Shown here: piece after piece, positions 32,405-41,378 of the stretch
Numbering within the stretch: the stretch's first letter is position 1
Layout: every line of letters begins with the position of its first letter
From: Bacteroidales bacterium
GTDB lineage: Bacteria > Bacteroidota > Bacteroidia > Bacteroidales > F082
DNA: 64,000 bases
Assembly (NCBI GenBank): GCA_016936505.1
Contig: JAFGXS010000039.1
Coordinates: 1-64,000, forward strand
Direction of reading: 5' to 3'
The notes under the pieces: generated by a model
Databases searched by the model: none
What the model saw: the letters and a program-made list of their open reading frames with translations, nothing else
Told to the model about the DNA's origin: nothing
Position numbers and translations under genes: made by a program

Positions 32405-34325
32405 CAATCAGTAATTCTGTTCTGCGATTGGCAGCTTTTCCTTTCTCCGTTGCATTATCGGCAACAGGTCGGGTATTTCCATACCCTTTATATGAAAGCT
32501 TTTTTGAATCAATACCATGATCTATAAGATATTGATAAACCGAGCGGGCTCTTTCGTTCGACAATTTTAAATTATAGGCCTCACTACCGGTATTATCCGT
32601 GAACCCTTCAATTTCTATCTTCAAACCCGGATTTTGTTTCAGAAACAAGATCACCTGCTCCAATTCGGGATAAGCTGCAGGTTTCAACGTTGCCTTATCC
32701 ACATCAAAATAGATGTTATTGAGTTTGATTTTATTGCCTTTTTCAACAGGTTCAAGCAAAATGGTGACCTTACTGATACTGTCAGAATTGTTAACCATCA
32801 AATGTTTTGAAGCAAAGAGATAACCTTGTTTGAAAACATGCAACGACAAATCACTTCCCTGGGGAACCGACAACAGAAACCTACCGTTTTCCTGATCCGA
32901 ATATAATGAATCAACCACTGCTCCTCCCGGCAATCGGGTTACCAATATTTTTGCTTGTAATGGCAACCGACTCCTACTGTCCAAAACTGTTCCACTAATA
33001 AGCGTTACACGTTCGGGGCGCAACAAACTGTCGGGAACAAAGGTATACAGGTTGTAATTCCCTTTTTGATCACGGTCGGAGGTAATCCAGGCACGACTAC
33101 CGTCAGAAGCAACAATCAGATTTAGCTCATTGTATTTTGTATTGATTGGATAACCTGCAGCCCTGGCTTTGGACCAATGACCGTTTTTATCCTTACGGGA
33201 AAAATACAAATCAAAGCCTCCCATTCCCGGCCTTCCGTTGGATGAAAAATACAACGTCTGATTATCAGGATGCAGGAAAGGAGCCATTTCATCGCCCGGC
33301 GTATTGATGCTGTCACCCATATCTACAGGCTTTCCCCACTGCCCGTTCTTTTGTCGCAATGACATCCATAAGTCCGAACCGCCTTTTCCACCCGGACGAC
33401 GTGAAGCAAAAATCAGCATCCTGTTATCTGTAGAAACTACAGGCTGTGATTCCCAATGTGATGTATTGACAGAAAACACAGGTCTCGGTAACTGCCACTT
33501 CCCTTCTGACTTCTTACTATAATATAAATCGCAACTCCCTCTTCCACCCGGCCACTGGCAACCGGTAAAATACATTGTATTTCCATCCTGAGAGAAACTA
33601 ATCCCACCCATATTTAAATTCTGTGGCCAAGGGAATAACATTCTTTCTGGATCTGACCAGATTCCATTTAATTTATGTGAAATAAACACTTCATCACGAT
33701 ATACTTTTCTTTTACGACTATCCTTTCCCAGGGAAACTTTTCGGGTAAATATGAGCAGTGTCTTTTCGGGGTTCACAAAATTGACATACTCATTATCTGA
33801 AGTATTTAAACTTTTGGGCAGGGTAACAACAGAATTAACAACAGGATGTTTGATGGCATTTCCAGCAAATTCAGCCGAATGGATCACAAAATCAGCTTTT
33901 GTTTTCAACTCCATCGAAGCTCTGGATGAACGAACAAAAGATTTCATAGATTGCAGAGCATCATGATAGTCACCCTGCTGATAATATAAATTCCCCAGTA
34001 AATAAAATACGCGGGCATAACGCACCGAATCCAATTGAAGCACCTTGTTATAAGAATCAATAGCCTGTGGAATTTGGCCTTGCTCAAAGGCAATTGTAGC
34101 GCGTAATAAATAAGCCGGAGTATACGATTTATCGCGCTTAAGAACCTTTTCAACCCATTGAAGAGCATCTGAATAATTTTGTTCCTGAAACGCAGCTTCT
34201 GCTTTCTGAAAATCTTTCAACGTTTTATTGGACTGGGCCAGTAAAACCTGCGGCAATATTAACATTGCCGACAATAAAATTAAATATTTAATCCTGATTG
34301 CTTTCAGTGTCTTTGTTTTGAACAC
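32391..34325 (-). CDS. TPR-PD40-OmpA family outer-membrane protein
   Basis: 644 aa from a proposed GTG start (34323-34325), which gives a clean signal peptide (KAIRIKYLILLSAMLILPQVLLAQ). The frame is open to an ATG at 34415, but those 30 extra residues are encoded by a repeat-like sequence. Domains: TPR repeats (about 35-140), WD40/PD40-type beta-propeller blades (about 200-420, for example SQDGNTMYFTG, PFLHPDNQTLYFSSNGRPGMGGFDLYFS), a carboxypeptidase-regulatory-like insert (450-520) and OmpA (530-640, IEIEGFTDNTG, LSNERARSVYQYL), which binds peptidoglycan. Homologues in Bacteroidota include type IX secretion component PorE. That assignment is possible but not proven here. Confidence 0.85.
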   Translation of the reverse strand: MFKTKTLKAIRIKYLILLSAMLILPQVLLAQSNKTLKDFQKAEAAFQEQNYSDALQWVEKVLKRDKSYTPAYLLRATIAFEQGQIPQAIDSYNKVLQLDSVRYARVFYLLGNLYYQQGDYHDALQSMKSFVRSSRASMELKTKADFVIHSAEFAGNAIKHPVVNSVVTLPKSLNTSDNEYVNFVNPEKTLLIFTRKVSLGKDSRKRKVYRDEVFISHKLNGIWSDPERMLFPWPQNLNMGGISFSQDGNTMYFTGCQWPGGRGSCDLYYSKKSEGKWQLPRPVFSVNTSHWESQPVVSTDNRMLIFASRRPGGKGGSDLWMSLRQKNGQWGKPVDMGDSINTPGDEMAPFLHPDNQTLYFSSNGRPGMGGFDLYFSRKDKNGHWSKARAAGYPINTKYNELNLIVASDGSRAWITSDRDQKGNYNLYTFVPDSLLRPERVTLISGTVLDSRSRLPLQAKILVTRLPGGAVVDSLYSDQENGRFLLSVPQGSDLSLHVFKQGYLFASKHLMVNNSDSISKVTILLEPVEKGNKIKLNNIYFDVDKATLKPAAYPELEQVILFLKQNPGLKIEIEGFTDNTGSEAYNLKLSNERARSVYQYLIDHGIDSKKLSYKGYGNTRPVADNATEKGKAANRRTELLIVNVR

Positions 34326-34330
34326 AAAGC

Positions 34331-34422
34331 TAAGAAATTGCTTTGTCTTTCTGAATGAAGTGAAATGAAAAAACTCTTTCCACACAGAGGTCTTTCTCCG
34401 TCTCTGGCGGATCAAGATGACA
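34331..34422. repeat. Probable dispersed intergenic repeat
   Basis: This stretch has an unusual composition: on the minus strand a GTCATCTTGATCCGCC start, an interrupted CCG...CGG palindrome (34399-34410), then TTTCACTTCATTCAGAAAGAC. It resembles short repeats scattered between genes in many Bacteroidota genomes. If translated it gives an Arg/Lys/Phe-rich tract (RQRRRKTSVW...) unlike any signal peptide. Only one copy is in the window, so its repetitive nature is recalled rather than shown. Confidence 0.45.
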
Positions 34423-34471
34423 AAAAAAACTTTGAACTTTTACCTTTAAACTTTTTACTTTAAACTTAAGC

Positions 34472-35104
34472 TTACGGTATCCGCATATACTTATGCGCCT
34501 GCAATGAAATACGCCACTGTGGATGTTCCATTACATATTCGGTGAGCGTTTCCATCATTTGGTCAGCAACACTCCATTCGGGCTGCAGGAAAAGGTGACA
34601 ATCGGGTGAAACAAGAGCAGCATTGCGTTCAGCCCATTTCAAATCTCCCTTGTTTTGAATAATCACTTTCAATTCGTTAGCAAGAGGATAATTTTCCTTA
34701 CGCGGAGGGATGTTCTTTTTCGGAGAAAGACAAACCCAGTCCCATGTTCCGGTTAACGGATAGGCCCCTGAGGTTTCCACCATAATGGTTATCTCTTTTT
34801 CTCTCAGTGCTTTGGTAAAAATATCCATAGGATAAGAAGAAGGTTCACCACCGGTAACCACCACAGTTTTAGCTTGCGTAGCTGCAGCTCTATCCACCAC
34901 TTCAGTAACCGGTACAGGCGGAAACAGTTTGGCATTCCAGCTCTCTTTACTGTCGCACCAGGCACAACCCACATCGCAGCCGCCTACCCTGACAAAATAA
35001 GCCGCTTTACCCATGTTATATCCTTCGCCCTGAAGCGTGTAGAACTCTTCCATCACAGGCAACAAACGGCCTCCATCCAACAATTTTGTCTCTGCGTAAT
35101 TCAT
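34472..35104 (-). CDS. queE: 7-carboxy-7-deazaguanine synthase QueE
   Basis: A 210-aa radical-SAM enzyme that contracts 6-carboxy-tetrahydropterin to 7-carboxy-7-deazaguanine in queuosine biosynthesis. Features: EEFYTLQGEGYNMGKAAYF at the N-terminus; cluster ligands Cys43, Cys47 and Cys50 in GGCDVGCAWCD (canonical CX3CX2C); VVVTGGEPSSYP; and the C-terminal FLQPEW segment. The ligand loop is short, as in small QueE forms. No other que gene is near. Its start overlaps the upstream gene's stop by 4 nt, implying translational coupling. Confidence 0.95.
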   Translation of the reverse strand: MNYAETKLLDGGRLLPVMEEFYTLQGEGYNMGKAAYFVRVGGCDVGCAWCDSKESWNAKLFPPVPVTEVVDRAAATQAKTVVVTGGEPSSYPMDIFTKALREKEITIMVETSGAYPLTGTWDWVCLSPKKNIPPRKENYPLANELKVIIQNKGDLKWAERNAALVSPDCHLFLQPEWSVADQMMETLTEYVMEHPQWRISLQAHKYMRIP

Positions 35105-36336
35105 TCTTTTCCTTTCACATTCAGCGGTAAATCCTGCTGAACTCCATTCATTTTCACTTGTAAAATATATTCCCCCGATTTCAGGTTCTGCAATAATAAC
35201 AGAATTTTTATCTGCTTCCTATCCCGAATCACTTGAGTTGTATAACCTTTGACTGGCTTGCCGTTTGAACCGACGATCGTTAAATGAACATCATTGACAG
35301 GCAAAACATCAGACATACTGAGTTCCCAAACATTATCTTTATCCTTAACCTGATGAATCTCTAACTTCAACTTACGGTTGAGTACTTTTTGGTCTCTTTT
35401 CAGGTTTCTCTGATAAATCGGCTGCAGATCAATTCGATCCAGGCTTTGATAAAACAATTTATTACCCTCTGAACTGATATATCCATTCAAACCATGCGTA
35501 AAAGTAATCGCTTCAGTTTGTGTGGCAATAATCTGTGGCATATCAATCCTTATCCTTTTGCCTGCAAAAAATTCATGTCCCCGAAAATCATAAAACAACC
35601 ATATAAAAGGAATCCAGTCGCCTTTGGTGTAGCCCAGCAATACCAGCATATTGTCTTTCTTTTCAAAAGTTGCAGCTGTTATCAATCCGTTCGAATTAAA
35701 ATCAAACAGGTGCTGCGCAGTATAAGTTCCGGGGGTTTTGGGCAAACGGTAACAACGTGTATGTTGATTGCCCCAGTCTTTTGAAAACAAATACAATGAA
35801 TCGTCAATAGATACAAGCGATTCGCAGTCGAAATCATTCTGCAAGCGTTTAACTTTTTCAGGTCTTTTATCGGGATATGTAAAATGAATTTCTCTCGCAG
35901 GAAGTGCAACATCTCCCTGATGGGGAATAAGGGATTTCTTTAAAATATAAATTGTCAGCGACTTTCGTTTCCCGAAATTATCACCTACATCTCCAATATA
36001 AATATGATCTTTATCCTGAGTCAGTGCTTCCCAGTCATGATTTACAGCGCCTTTAATCTGAATACGTTGAATCACTTTCCCAGTTATACTGTCTAACCTG
36101 TACAACACAGGCTTGTTTCCACTGTCGTTCAGTGTCCACAAACTGTTGTCCCAGAAAATCAGTCCCGAGGTTTCATCAACTTCTTTGGGTAAAATGGCCT
36201 GAACTTTAGGTTTGTAGAAAATCATAGTATGTACACCGGTATCATTTCCGACAGGAATACTGTCAGATACGGGAATAGACAACAGCGACTTAAATCCTAA
36301 GAAAAGTCCCCAGAAGATCAGAAAACCATATTTCAT
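35101..36336 (-). CDS. Secreted beta-propeller-like protein of unknown function
   Basis: 411 aa with a signal peptide (FLIFWGLFLGFKSLLSIPVSD). The body has propeller-like blades: ETSGLIFWDNSLWTLNDSGNKP, HDWEALTQDKDHIYIGDVGDNFGKRKSLTIY, DDSLYLFSKDWGN and TEAITFTHGLNGYISSEGNK. The last 90 residues look like a beta-sandwich tail (LPVNDVHLTIVGSNGKPVKGY, LKSGEYILQVKMNGVQ). This resembles the secretion-tail architecture of Bacteroidota surface proteins, but no clear sorting motif is visible. I do not recognise an enzyme active site. It sits between folD (7 nt) and queE (4-nt overlap), likely in one transcript, with no clear functional link. Confidence 0.75.
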   Translation of the reverse strand: MKYGFLIFWGLFLGFKSLLSIPVSDSIPVGNDTGVHTMIFYKPKVQAILPKEVDETSGLIFWDNSLWTLNDSGNKPVLYRLDSITGKVIQRIQIKGAVNHDWEALTQDKDHIYIGDVGDNFGKRKSLTIYILKKSLIPHQGDVALPAREIHFTYPDKRPEKVKRLQNDFDCESLVSIDDSLYLFSKDWGNQHTRCYRLPKTPGTYTAQHLFDFNSNGLITAATFEKKDNMLVLLGYTKGDWIPFIWLFYDFRGHEFFAGKRIRIDMPQIIATQTEAITFTHGLNGYISSEGNKLFYQSLDRIDLQPIYQRNLKRDQKVLNRKLKLEIHQVKDKDNVWELSMSDVLPVNDVHLTIVGSNGKPVKGYTTQVIRDRKQIKILLLLQNLKSGEYILQVKMNGVQQDLPLNVKGKE

Positions 36337-36343
36337 TTTCTAA

Positions 36344-37240
36344 CTATTCAAATTCTTTGTTGTGTGCCATCAGGGTGTTTTTCAACAGCATGGCAATGGT
36401 CATTGGGCCTACACCACCGGGAACCGGTGTGATATAAGAAGCTTTTTTGTACACTTCATCAAAATCCACATCACCCACCAGGCGATAACCCCTTTCCTTG
36501 GTTGCATCAGGTAAACGGTGCATCCCAACATCAATTACTACAACTCCATCTTTTACCATAGAAGCTTTCACAAACTGCGGCTGGCCAATAGCACAAATCA
36601 ACACATCAGCCTGACGGGTAATTTCTTCCATGTTCTCAGTACGGCTGTGACATAAAGTTACGGTAGCATTGGCATGTTCATTTTTCTGCGAAAGCAAAAT
36701 ACTCATGGGGCGACCAACAATGTTCGAACGGCCCAAAACCACGCAGTGCTTTCCTGCCAAATCAATATGATAGGCTTTAAGTAATTCCATAATACCTGCA
36801 GGAGTTGCAGAAACAAAGCCCGGCTTTCCCAATACCATATTGCCCAAACTGACCGGTGTAAATCCATCCACATCCTTTTTAGGGTCAATGGCATTAATAA
36901 CTTTATCCTCATTAATATGCGCGGGTAGTGGCAACTGAACAATAAAGCCGTCAATCTCTTCATCATTATTCAGAAAGTCAACCACCTTCAACAACTCTTC
37001 TTCAGAAGTTTCTGCGGGATAACGGTATACAGAAGACATCATTCCCACCTGATGGGCTTGTTTTTCTTTACTGGCTACATAAGTTTCACTTGCGGGGTCA
37101 GTTCCAACCAAAACAGCTGCCAGGTGAGGCGATTTATCATGATTATCAATAAGGTCAGCTACCTCTTTTTTGATGCTTTCTTTTACTATGGACGCTACCT
37201 TGCGGCCGTCGATTAATTCGGGTCCTTTTTTCTTAGCCAT
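36344..37240 (-). CDS. folD: Bifunctional methylene-THF dehydrogenase / methenyl-THF cyclohydrolase
   Basis: 298 aa, normal FolD length. It interconverts 5,10-methylene-, 5,10-methenyl- and 10-formyl-tetrahydrofolate using NADP+. Motifs: AVLVGTDPASETYVASKEKQ (substrate Tyr and Lys), VQLPLPAHI, DVDGFTPVSLGNM, VVLGRSNIVGRPMS (NADP binding) and the C-terminal PVPGGVGPMTIAML. It lies 52 nt downstream of ffh. Its products join the one-carbon pool also fed by ftcD in this window. Confidence 0.97.
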   Translation of the reverse strand: MAKKKGPELIDGRKVASIVKESIKKEVADLIDNHDKSPHLAAVLVGTDPASETYVASKEKQAHQVGMMSSVYRYPAETSEEELLKVVDFLNNDEEIDGFIVQLPLPAHINEDKVINAIDPKKDVDGFTPVSLGNMVLGKPGFVSATPAGIMELLKAYHIDLAGKHCVVLGRSNIVGRPMSILLSQKNEHANATVTLCHSRTENMEEITRQADVLICAIGQPQFVKASMVKDGVVVIDVGMHRLPDATKERGYRLVGDVDFDEVYKKASYITPVPGGVGPMTIAMLLKNTLMAHNKEFE

Positions 37241-37292
37241 ATTTCAATCAACTTTTAAATTTCAAAATTTACCACAAAGCATCCGGCAATTT

Positions 37293-38630
37293 TTATCGGC
37301 GCATTCCGCCTCCGCCCATCATATTCATCATGGCTTTGCCTTTACCAGTGGTCATCATCTTCATCATTTTACTGGTTTCTCCAAACTGTTTAATAAGGCG
37401 GTTTACTTCCTGAATAGTGGTTCCGCTACCATCGGCAATGCGTTTTCTTCTTGAACCGTTAAGAAGTTTAGGATTTGTACGTTCTTCAGGAGTCATGGAA
37501 TGAATAATAGCTTCGATTCCTTTGAAAGCATCATCATCAATATCCAGATCCTTCACAGCTTTACCCATTCCGGGAATCATGCCCATCAAATCTTTGATGT
37601 TCCCCATCTTCTTAATCTGCTGAATTTGCTTCAGAAAATCATCGAAACCAAACTGGTCTTTGGCCAGTTTTTTTTGCATTTTGCGGGCTTCTTCCTCATC
37701 AAATTGTTCCTGGGCTTTTTCAACAAGGGTAACAATGTCACCCATACCCAGAATACGATCGGCCATACGAGAAGGATGGAACAAATCCAACGCATCCATT
37801 TTTTCGCCAATCCCCACAAATTTGATAGGTTTCTCAACAACAGAACGAATGGTTAATGCAGCACCACCACGGGTATCACCATCAAGTTTGGTCAAAACCA
37901 CACCATCAAAATCCAGTCGATCGTTAAAGGACTTAGCTGTATTTACAGCATCCTGACCGGTCATAGAATCCACAACAAACAGGGTTTCCTGAGGATTAAC
38001 TGCATTTTTGACTGCAGAGATTTCTTTCATCATCTCTTCATCCACAGCCAAACGACCTGCAGTATCCACAATTACTATGTTCTTGCCATTATTTTTGGCA
38101 TACTTTATGGCATTCTGAGCAATGTCAACAGGGTTCTTATTGCCTTCTTCGGTATAAACTTCACAACCTACCTGTTCTCCCAATACTTTCAACTGTTCGA
38201 TAGCAGCCGGACGATACACGTCACCGGCTACCAACAATACCTGACGGCCTTTCTTCGATTTAAGATAATTGGCCAGTTTAGCAGAAAAAGTTGTTTTACC
38301 CGAACCTTGCAAACCGGCAATCAAGATAACTGCAGGACTGCCCTTTATATTGATATCAACCTGTTCACCTCCCATGAGTTTTGCCAACTCATCGTGAACG
38401 ATTTTCACCATCAACTCTCCCGGTTTCACTGATGTAAGGACGTCAGAACCCAGAGCTTTTTCTTTTACTTCATTGGTAAATTCCTTAGCAATCTTATAGC
38501 TAACGTCAGCTTCAATTAATGCTTTACGAATTTCTTTAATAGATTCGGCCACATTAATTTCTGAAATCCTGCCCTGACCTTTTAAAATCTTAAACGACCG
38601 ATCTAACCGATCACTCAATCCCTCGAACAT
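37293..38630 (-). CDS. ffh: Signal recognition particle protein Ffh
   Basis: 445 aa, full length. The NG GTPase domain has GLQGSGKTTFSAKLA, VAGDVYRPAAIEQL, DTAGRLAVDEEM and TKLDGDTRGGAAL, and is followed by the Met-rich M domain (about 300-445) that binds signal sequences and the 4.5S RNA (MTPEERTNPKLLNGSRRKRIADGSG). The tail is rich in Met and Gly (MMKMMTTGKGKAMMNMMGGGGM). Its receptor gene ftsY is at 11555-12508. Transcription is expected from the well-formed promoter at 38653-38683. Confidence 0.97.
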   Translation of the reverse strand: MFEGLSDRLDRSFKILKGQGRISEINVAESIKEIRKALIEADVSYKIAKEFTNEVKEKALGSDVLTSVKPGELMVKIVHDELAKLMGGEQVDINIKGSPAVILIAGLQGSGKTTFSAKLANYLKSKKGRQVLLVAGDVYRPAAIEQLKVLGEQVGCEVYTEEGNKNPVDIAQNAIKYAKNNGKNIVIVDTAGRLAVDEEMMKEISAVKNAVNPQETLFVVDSMTGQDAVNTAKSFNDRLDFDGVVLTKLDGDTRGGAALTIRSVVEKPIKFVGIGEKMDALDLFHPSRMADRILGMGDIVTLVEKAQEQFDEEEARKMQKKLAKDQFGFDDFLKQIQQIKKMGNIKDLMGMIPGMGKAVKDLDIDDDAFKGIEAIIHSMTPEERTNPKLLNGSRRKRIADGSGTTIQEVNRLIKQFGETSKMMKMMTTGKGKAMMNMMGGGGMRR

Positions 38631-38652
38631 AGTATTATGATTTTTTGTGGTG

Positions 38653-38683
38653 CAAAAATAATAAAAAGAACACTCCCTTCAAA
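38653..38683 (-). promoter_or_regulatory. Bacteroidota-type promoter for ffh-folD
   Basis: On the minus strand TTTG (38680-38683) is followed by a 19-nt spacer and TATTTTTG (38653-38660), an excellent match to the TTTG / TAnnTTTG consensus at standard spacing. It lies 23 nt upstream of the ffh ATG. The -33 element falls inside the terminator hairpin of the upstream gene. Confidence 0.7.
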
Positions 38684-38696
38684 CCTGAAAAGAGTG
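38661..38696 (-). terminator. Terminator of the TPP-controlled TonB receptor gene
   Basis: On the minus strand CACTCTTTTC (38687-38696) and GAAGGGAGTG (38671-38680) form a 10-bp stem with two G-U pairs and a 6-base loop, followed by a U-rich tract (38661-38670). It lies about 100 nt past the receptor's stop and overlaps the ffh promoter. Confidence 0.65.
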
Positions 38697-38797
38697 CCTT
38701 GAGTGAACTTGAGTACAATAGATTGCCAAATAAAGTAAAACTGATTCCAGTACTTTAGGCACTTTATGAACCCTACAAACTTTATAAACCGTTTTTA

Positions 38798-41224
38798 TTA
38801 TAATTTCAAATTAATCCCGGCCATAAAATTAAATCCTGCCTGAGGGAAATAACCATTCATTTCATATTCTACATTGTCATAGTAGTAATTGTAAACCCAG
38901 GCATTGGTTTCGTACATCGCATTGAAAATATTGTTCAGGCTCAGCACAAAAGTCATGGATTTAAAAAGTTTATTATGAACCGTGTAATCCATCCTCAGAT
39001 TGTTGACCCAGTATGGGTTCAGACTTCTTTCCTTTGTTGAAGTATTGTCAATATACTGACGTCCCACATATTTGGATGACCAGCTTATATTTCCATTGGC
39101 AATGGGATGTAGCGTTAACACACTTCCTGCAATCACATCAGGAGAAAAAGAAATATCAGTGGTTCCCAGATACTTGCTGTATTGATAAGGCTGATTAGCC
39201 GGATCATCCCAGTAATTCCAGTTATCAACATATTCTGTAAATCCCAGAATCTTGTTTTGACTGAATGTTGTTTGGACATTCCAGTCTAAAAAAGCATTAG
39301 CCCTCCATGTAGCAGAAAGTTCAATTCCCGCACGGTAACTTTTTGGAACATTCGTCATGATGGCAGTTCCCACATTATTAATCTTTCCTGTCAGTACAAA
39401 CTGGTCTTTATAATCCATATAGTACAAAGTAGTATGCAGTGAAAAATCAGGACTATGAAATTCATAACCCAATTCATAATCCAACAGTTTTTCCTGTTTG
39501 ATTATCTGCCCCGGATCTGCATCACGATAAACGGAGCGATTGGGTTCACGATGAGAAACCGCAAAGGAAAAATACAAACTGTTTTTTTGATTCAAGGCAT
39601 AATAAATACCGGCTTTGGGATTTAAGAAACTAAACTGATGCGACTGAGAAATATCCCTCAAATCATCATGCGTTCCCTTGATTTGATAATTAATGCCACG
39701 GTATTGCAAATCAGCCATCAGGTTAATTTGATCGGTCAGTTTATAATTCCATTTCGCAAAAACATTATAATCGGTTTTTAAACCGGTATTGAAATACCAG
39801 TTGCGATCATATTCTCCCAGCAAAGCTACCTGTGCCCAAATCACCTTTCCATAATGATCACCATCGTAATGGTTCCATCCGCCACCAAACGACCATTTGG
39901 AACGGCCACCAACATAGTTACCAAACAGGTTGAAACCATAGAAATAATTGTCCAGCCATTTCTGTTCTATCAGATTTGTTGATGAAACCGTCGTGCTTCC
40001 TATCAACGTATCGTTCATTCCGTAATCAGCAAATGACTTATCATTCTTATATGACTCATAATAACCGTAACCCCGCGTAAGAAATGCAGCTGCTGCCAAA
40101 TTAAATTTTTTGGTAAACTGATGGGCATAATGCAGCTGGTAATAATCCTGTGTGTAATTGTCTGTTTGATTGGGATAATAACCCAAAAGGTCACCATTTT
40201 CATTATAAATAGCACCGGCAGGATTATACGTACGATTGATTGACAAACTGTCTTTGGGAACCCCATACCAGGCCTGATAAGTTTTTTCATGTCCCAGTAT
40301 CACAATAGCCTTAAAGATGTCTTTCTTTCCAAAATAACCTGCCGAAAGATATCCAGATTTCAGATGTGAAAAAGCCCTGTCGATATAACCCTGTGAATTA
40401 ATGTTCGAAAAATTACCGGTCATAATCCAGTGCTTATGTAACAATCCGGTACTGAATTTCACATTGTTTTTAAAGGTCTGGAATGAACCGGCACTGTTGT
40501 CAATTTCCGTATATGCATCAGGTTGAAAAGCTTCGGTCTGCATATTGATACTGGCGCCAAAAGCTGCCGAACCGTTGGAGGAAGTTCCCACACCTCGCTG
40601 GATTTGTAAATTGCTTACCGAAGAAGCCAGGTTCGGCAAATCCACAAAATACACATCTTGTGATTCTCCATCGTTTACCGGAACACCGTTTAATGTTACG
40701 TTAATTCCATTGAGGCCAACACCGCGAATGCGCAAGCCCGTGTAGCCCACTCCTGCTCCCGCATCTGAGGTTACAACAACTGAAGGACTCATTTGCAACA
40801 AAAATGGTAAATCTTTTCCCTGGTTGTTTCGGTTCAGCTTCTTCCCGCTGATATCTTCATAAGTGTTGGGGGAAGCTTTTTGTGCCGTTGTGGCAGAAAT
40901 TATTACCTCATCACTCATAAACGAAGTAGACTTTAACGGAATATTCAGTTTCTTGTTTTCAGTAAGCTCTATCTCAACTTTTTTTGTCTGGAACCCCATA
41001 AAACGGACTTCCATTTCATAATTCCCGGGGTTCACATTTTTGAACGTAAACTGGCCGTTAGCATCTGTAATTGTTGCCAGCAAAGAGTGTGAAACTACAA
41101 CTGTAGCACCAGGCAACGGTTCCTTGTTTTGTGCATCAACAACCTTTCCCGACAAGGTAAACTGTGCTTGCACCAGCCAGGGAATTAAGGCAAATAAAAT
41201 AAAAAATGTACTTTTTTTCAGCAT
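38798..41224 (-). CDS. TonB-dependent receptor, predicted thiamine or thiamine-precursor uptake
   Basis: 808 aa. Signal peptide 1-20; CarboxypepD_reg-like domain about 22-110 (FTLSGKVVDAQNKEPLPGATVVV, GQFTFKNVNPGNYEMEVRFMGFQ); plug about 115-240 (TGLRIRGVGLNGINVTLNGVPVND, AFGASINMQ); then a 22-strand-type barrel ending GFNFMAGINLKL. It imports a ligand across the outer membrane using TonB energy. The 5' leader carries a TPP riboswitch, so the ligand is most likely thiamine or a thiamine phosphate or precursor. No inner-membrane transporter or TnrK/PnuT-type gene is adjacent, unlike many thiamine loci in this phylum. Confidence 0.9.
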   Translation of the reverse strand: MLKKSTFFILFALIPWLVQAQFTLSGKVVDAQNKEPLPGATVVVSHSLLATITDANGQFTFKNVNPGNYEMEVRFMGFQTKKVEIELTENKKLNIPLKSTSFMSDEVIISATTAQKASPNTYEDISGKKLNRNNQGKDLPFLLQMSPSVVVTSDAGAGVGYTGLRIRGVGLNGINVTLNGVPVNDGESQDVYFVDLPNLASSVSNLQIQRGVGTSSNGSAAFGASINMQTEAFQPDAYTEIDNSAGSFQTFKNNVKFSTGLLHKHWIMTGNFSNINSQGYIDRAFSHLKSGYLSAGYFGKKDIFKAIVILGHEKTYQAWYGVPKDSLSINRTYNPAGAIYNENGDLLGYYPNQTDNYTQDYYQLHYAHQFTKKFNLAAAAFLTRGYGYYESYKNDKSFADYGMNDTLIGSTTVSSTNLIEQKWLDNYFYGFNLFGNYVGGRSKWSFGGGWNHYDGDHYGKVIWAQVALLGEYDRNWYFNTGLKTDYNVFAKWNYKLTDQINLMADLQYRGINYQIKGTHDDLRDISQSHQFSFLNPKAGIYYALNQKNSLYFSFAVSHREPNRSVYRDADPGQIIKQEKLLDYELGYEFHSPDFSLHTTLYYMDYKDQFVLTGKINNVGTAIMTNVPKSYRAGIELSATWRANAFLDWNVQTTFSQNKILGFTEYVDNWNYWDDPANQPYQYSKYLGTTDISFSPDVIAGSVLTLHPIANGNISWSSKYVGRQYIDNTSTKERSLNPYWVNNLRMDYTVHNKLFKSMTFVLSLNNIFNAMYETNAWVYNYYYDNVEYEMNGYFPQAGFNFMAGINLKL

Positions 41225-41231
41225 GACTCAA

Positions 41232-41260
41232 TTGATTTAAAATTATACTTGTTAAATCAA
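41232..41260 (-). promoter_or_regulatory. Hairpin just upstream of the TonB receptor start (possible expression platform)
   Basis: TTGATTTAA (41232-41240) and TTAAATCAA (41252-41260) form a perfect 9-bp stem with an 11-nt loop. On the minus strand it ends 7 nt before the ATG and has no following U-tract. It therefore cannot be a terminator and would hinder ribosome access. Confidence 0.5.
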
Positions 41261-41290
41261 CAGAGGAAAGCCTAATGGGTGTGGTAACTC

Positions 41291-41368
41291 TTTTCCCTAC
41301 GACGGCATTACCCGTACAGGTTCAGAGGGTTTGATCTCAGCCCGTAATTTTAAGGCACCCCTATTGGT
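41291..41368 (-). promoter_or_regulatory. TPP riboswitch (THI element)
   Basis: Reading the minus strand from 41363: GGGGTGCC, then GGGCTGAGATC, AAACCCTCTGAACCTG, ACGGGTAATGCCGTCGTAGGGAA. The conserved elements GGGGTGC, CTGAGA, the ACCC..GAACCTG segment, TAATGCC and GTAGGGAA occur in the canonical TPP-aptamer order and spacing. TPP binding normally represses the downstream gene, here the TonB receptor. An exact -7 box lies just upstream, so the aptamer starts almost at the transcript 5' end. Confidence 0.95.
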
Positions 41369-41378
41369 AAATATAAAG

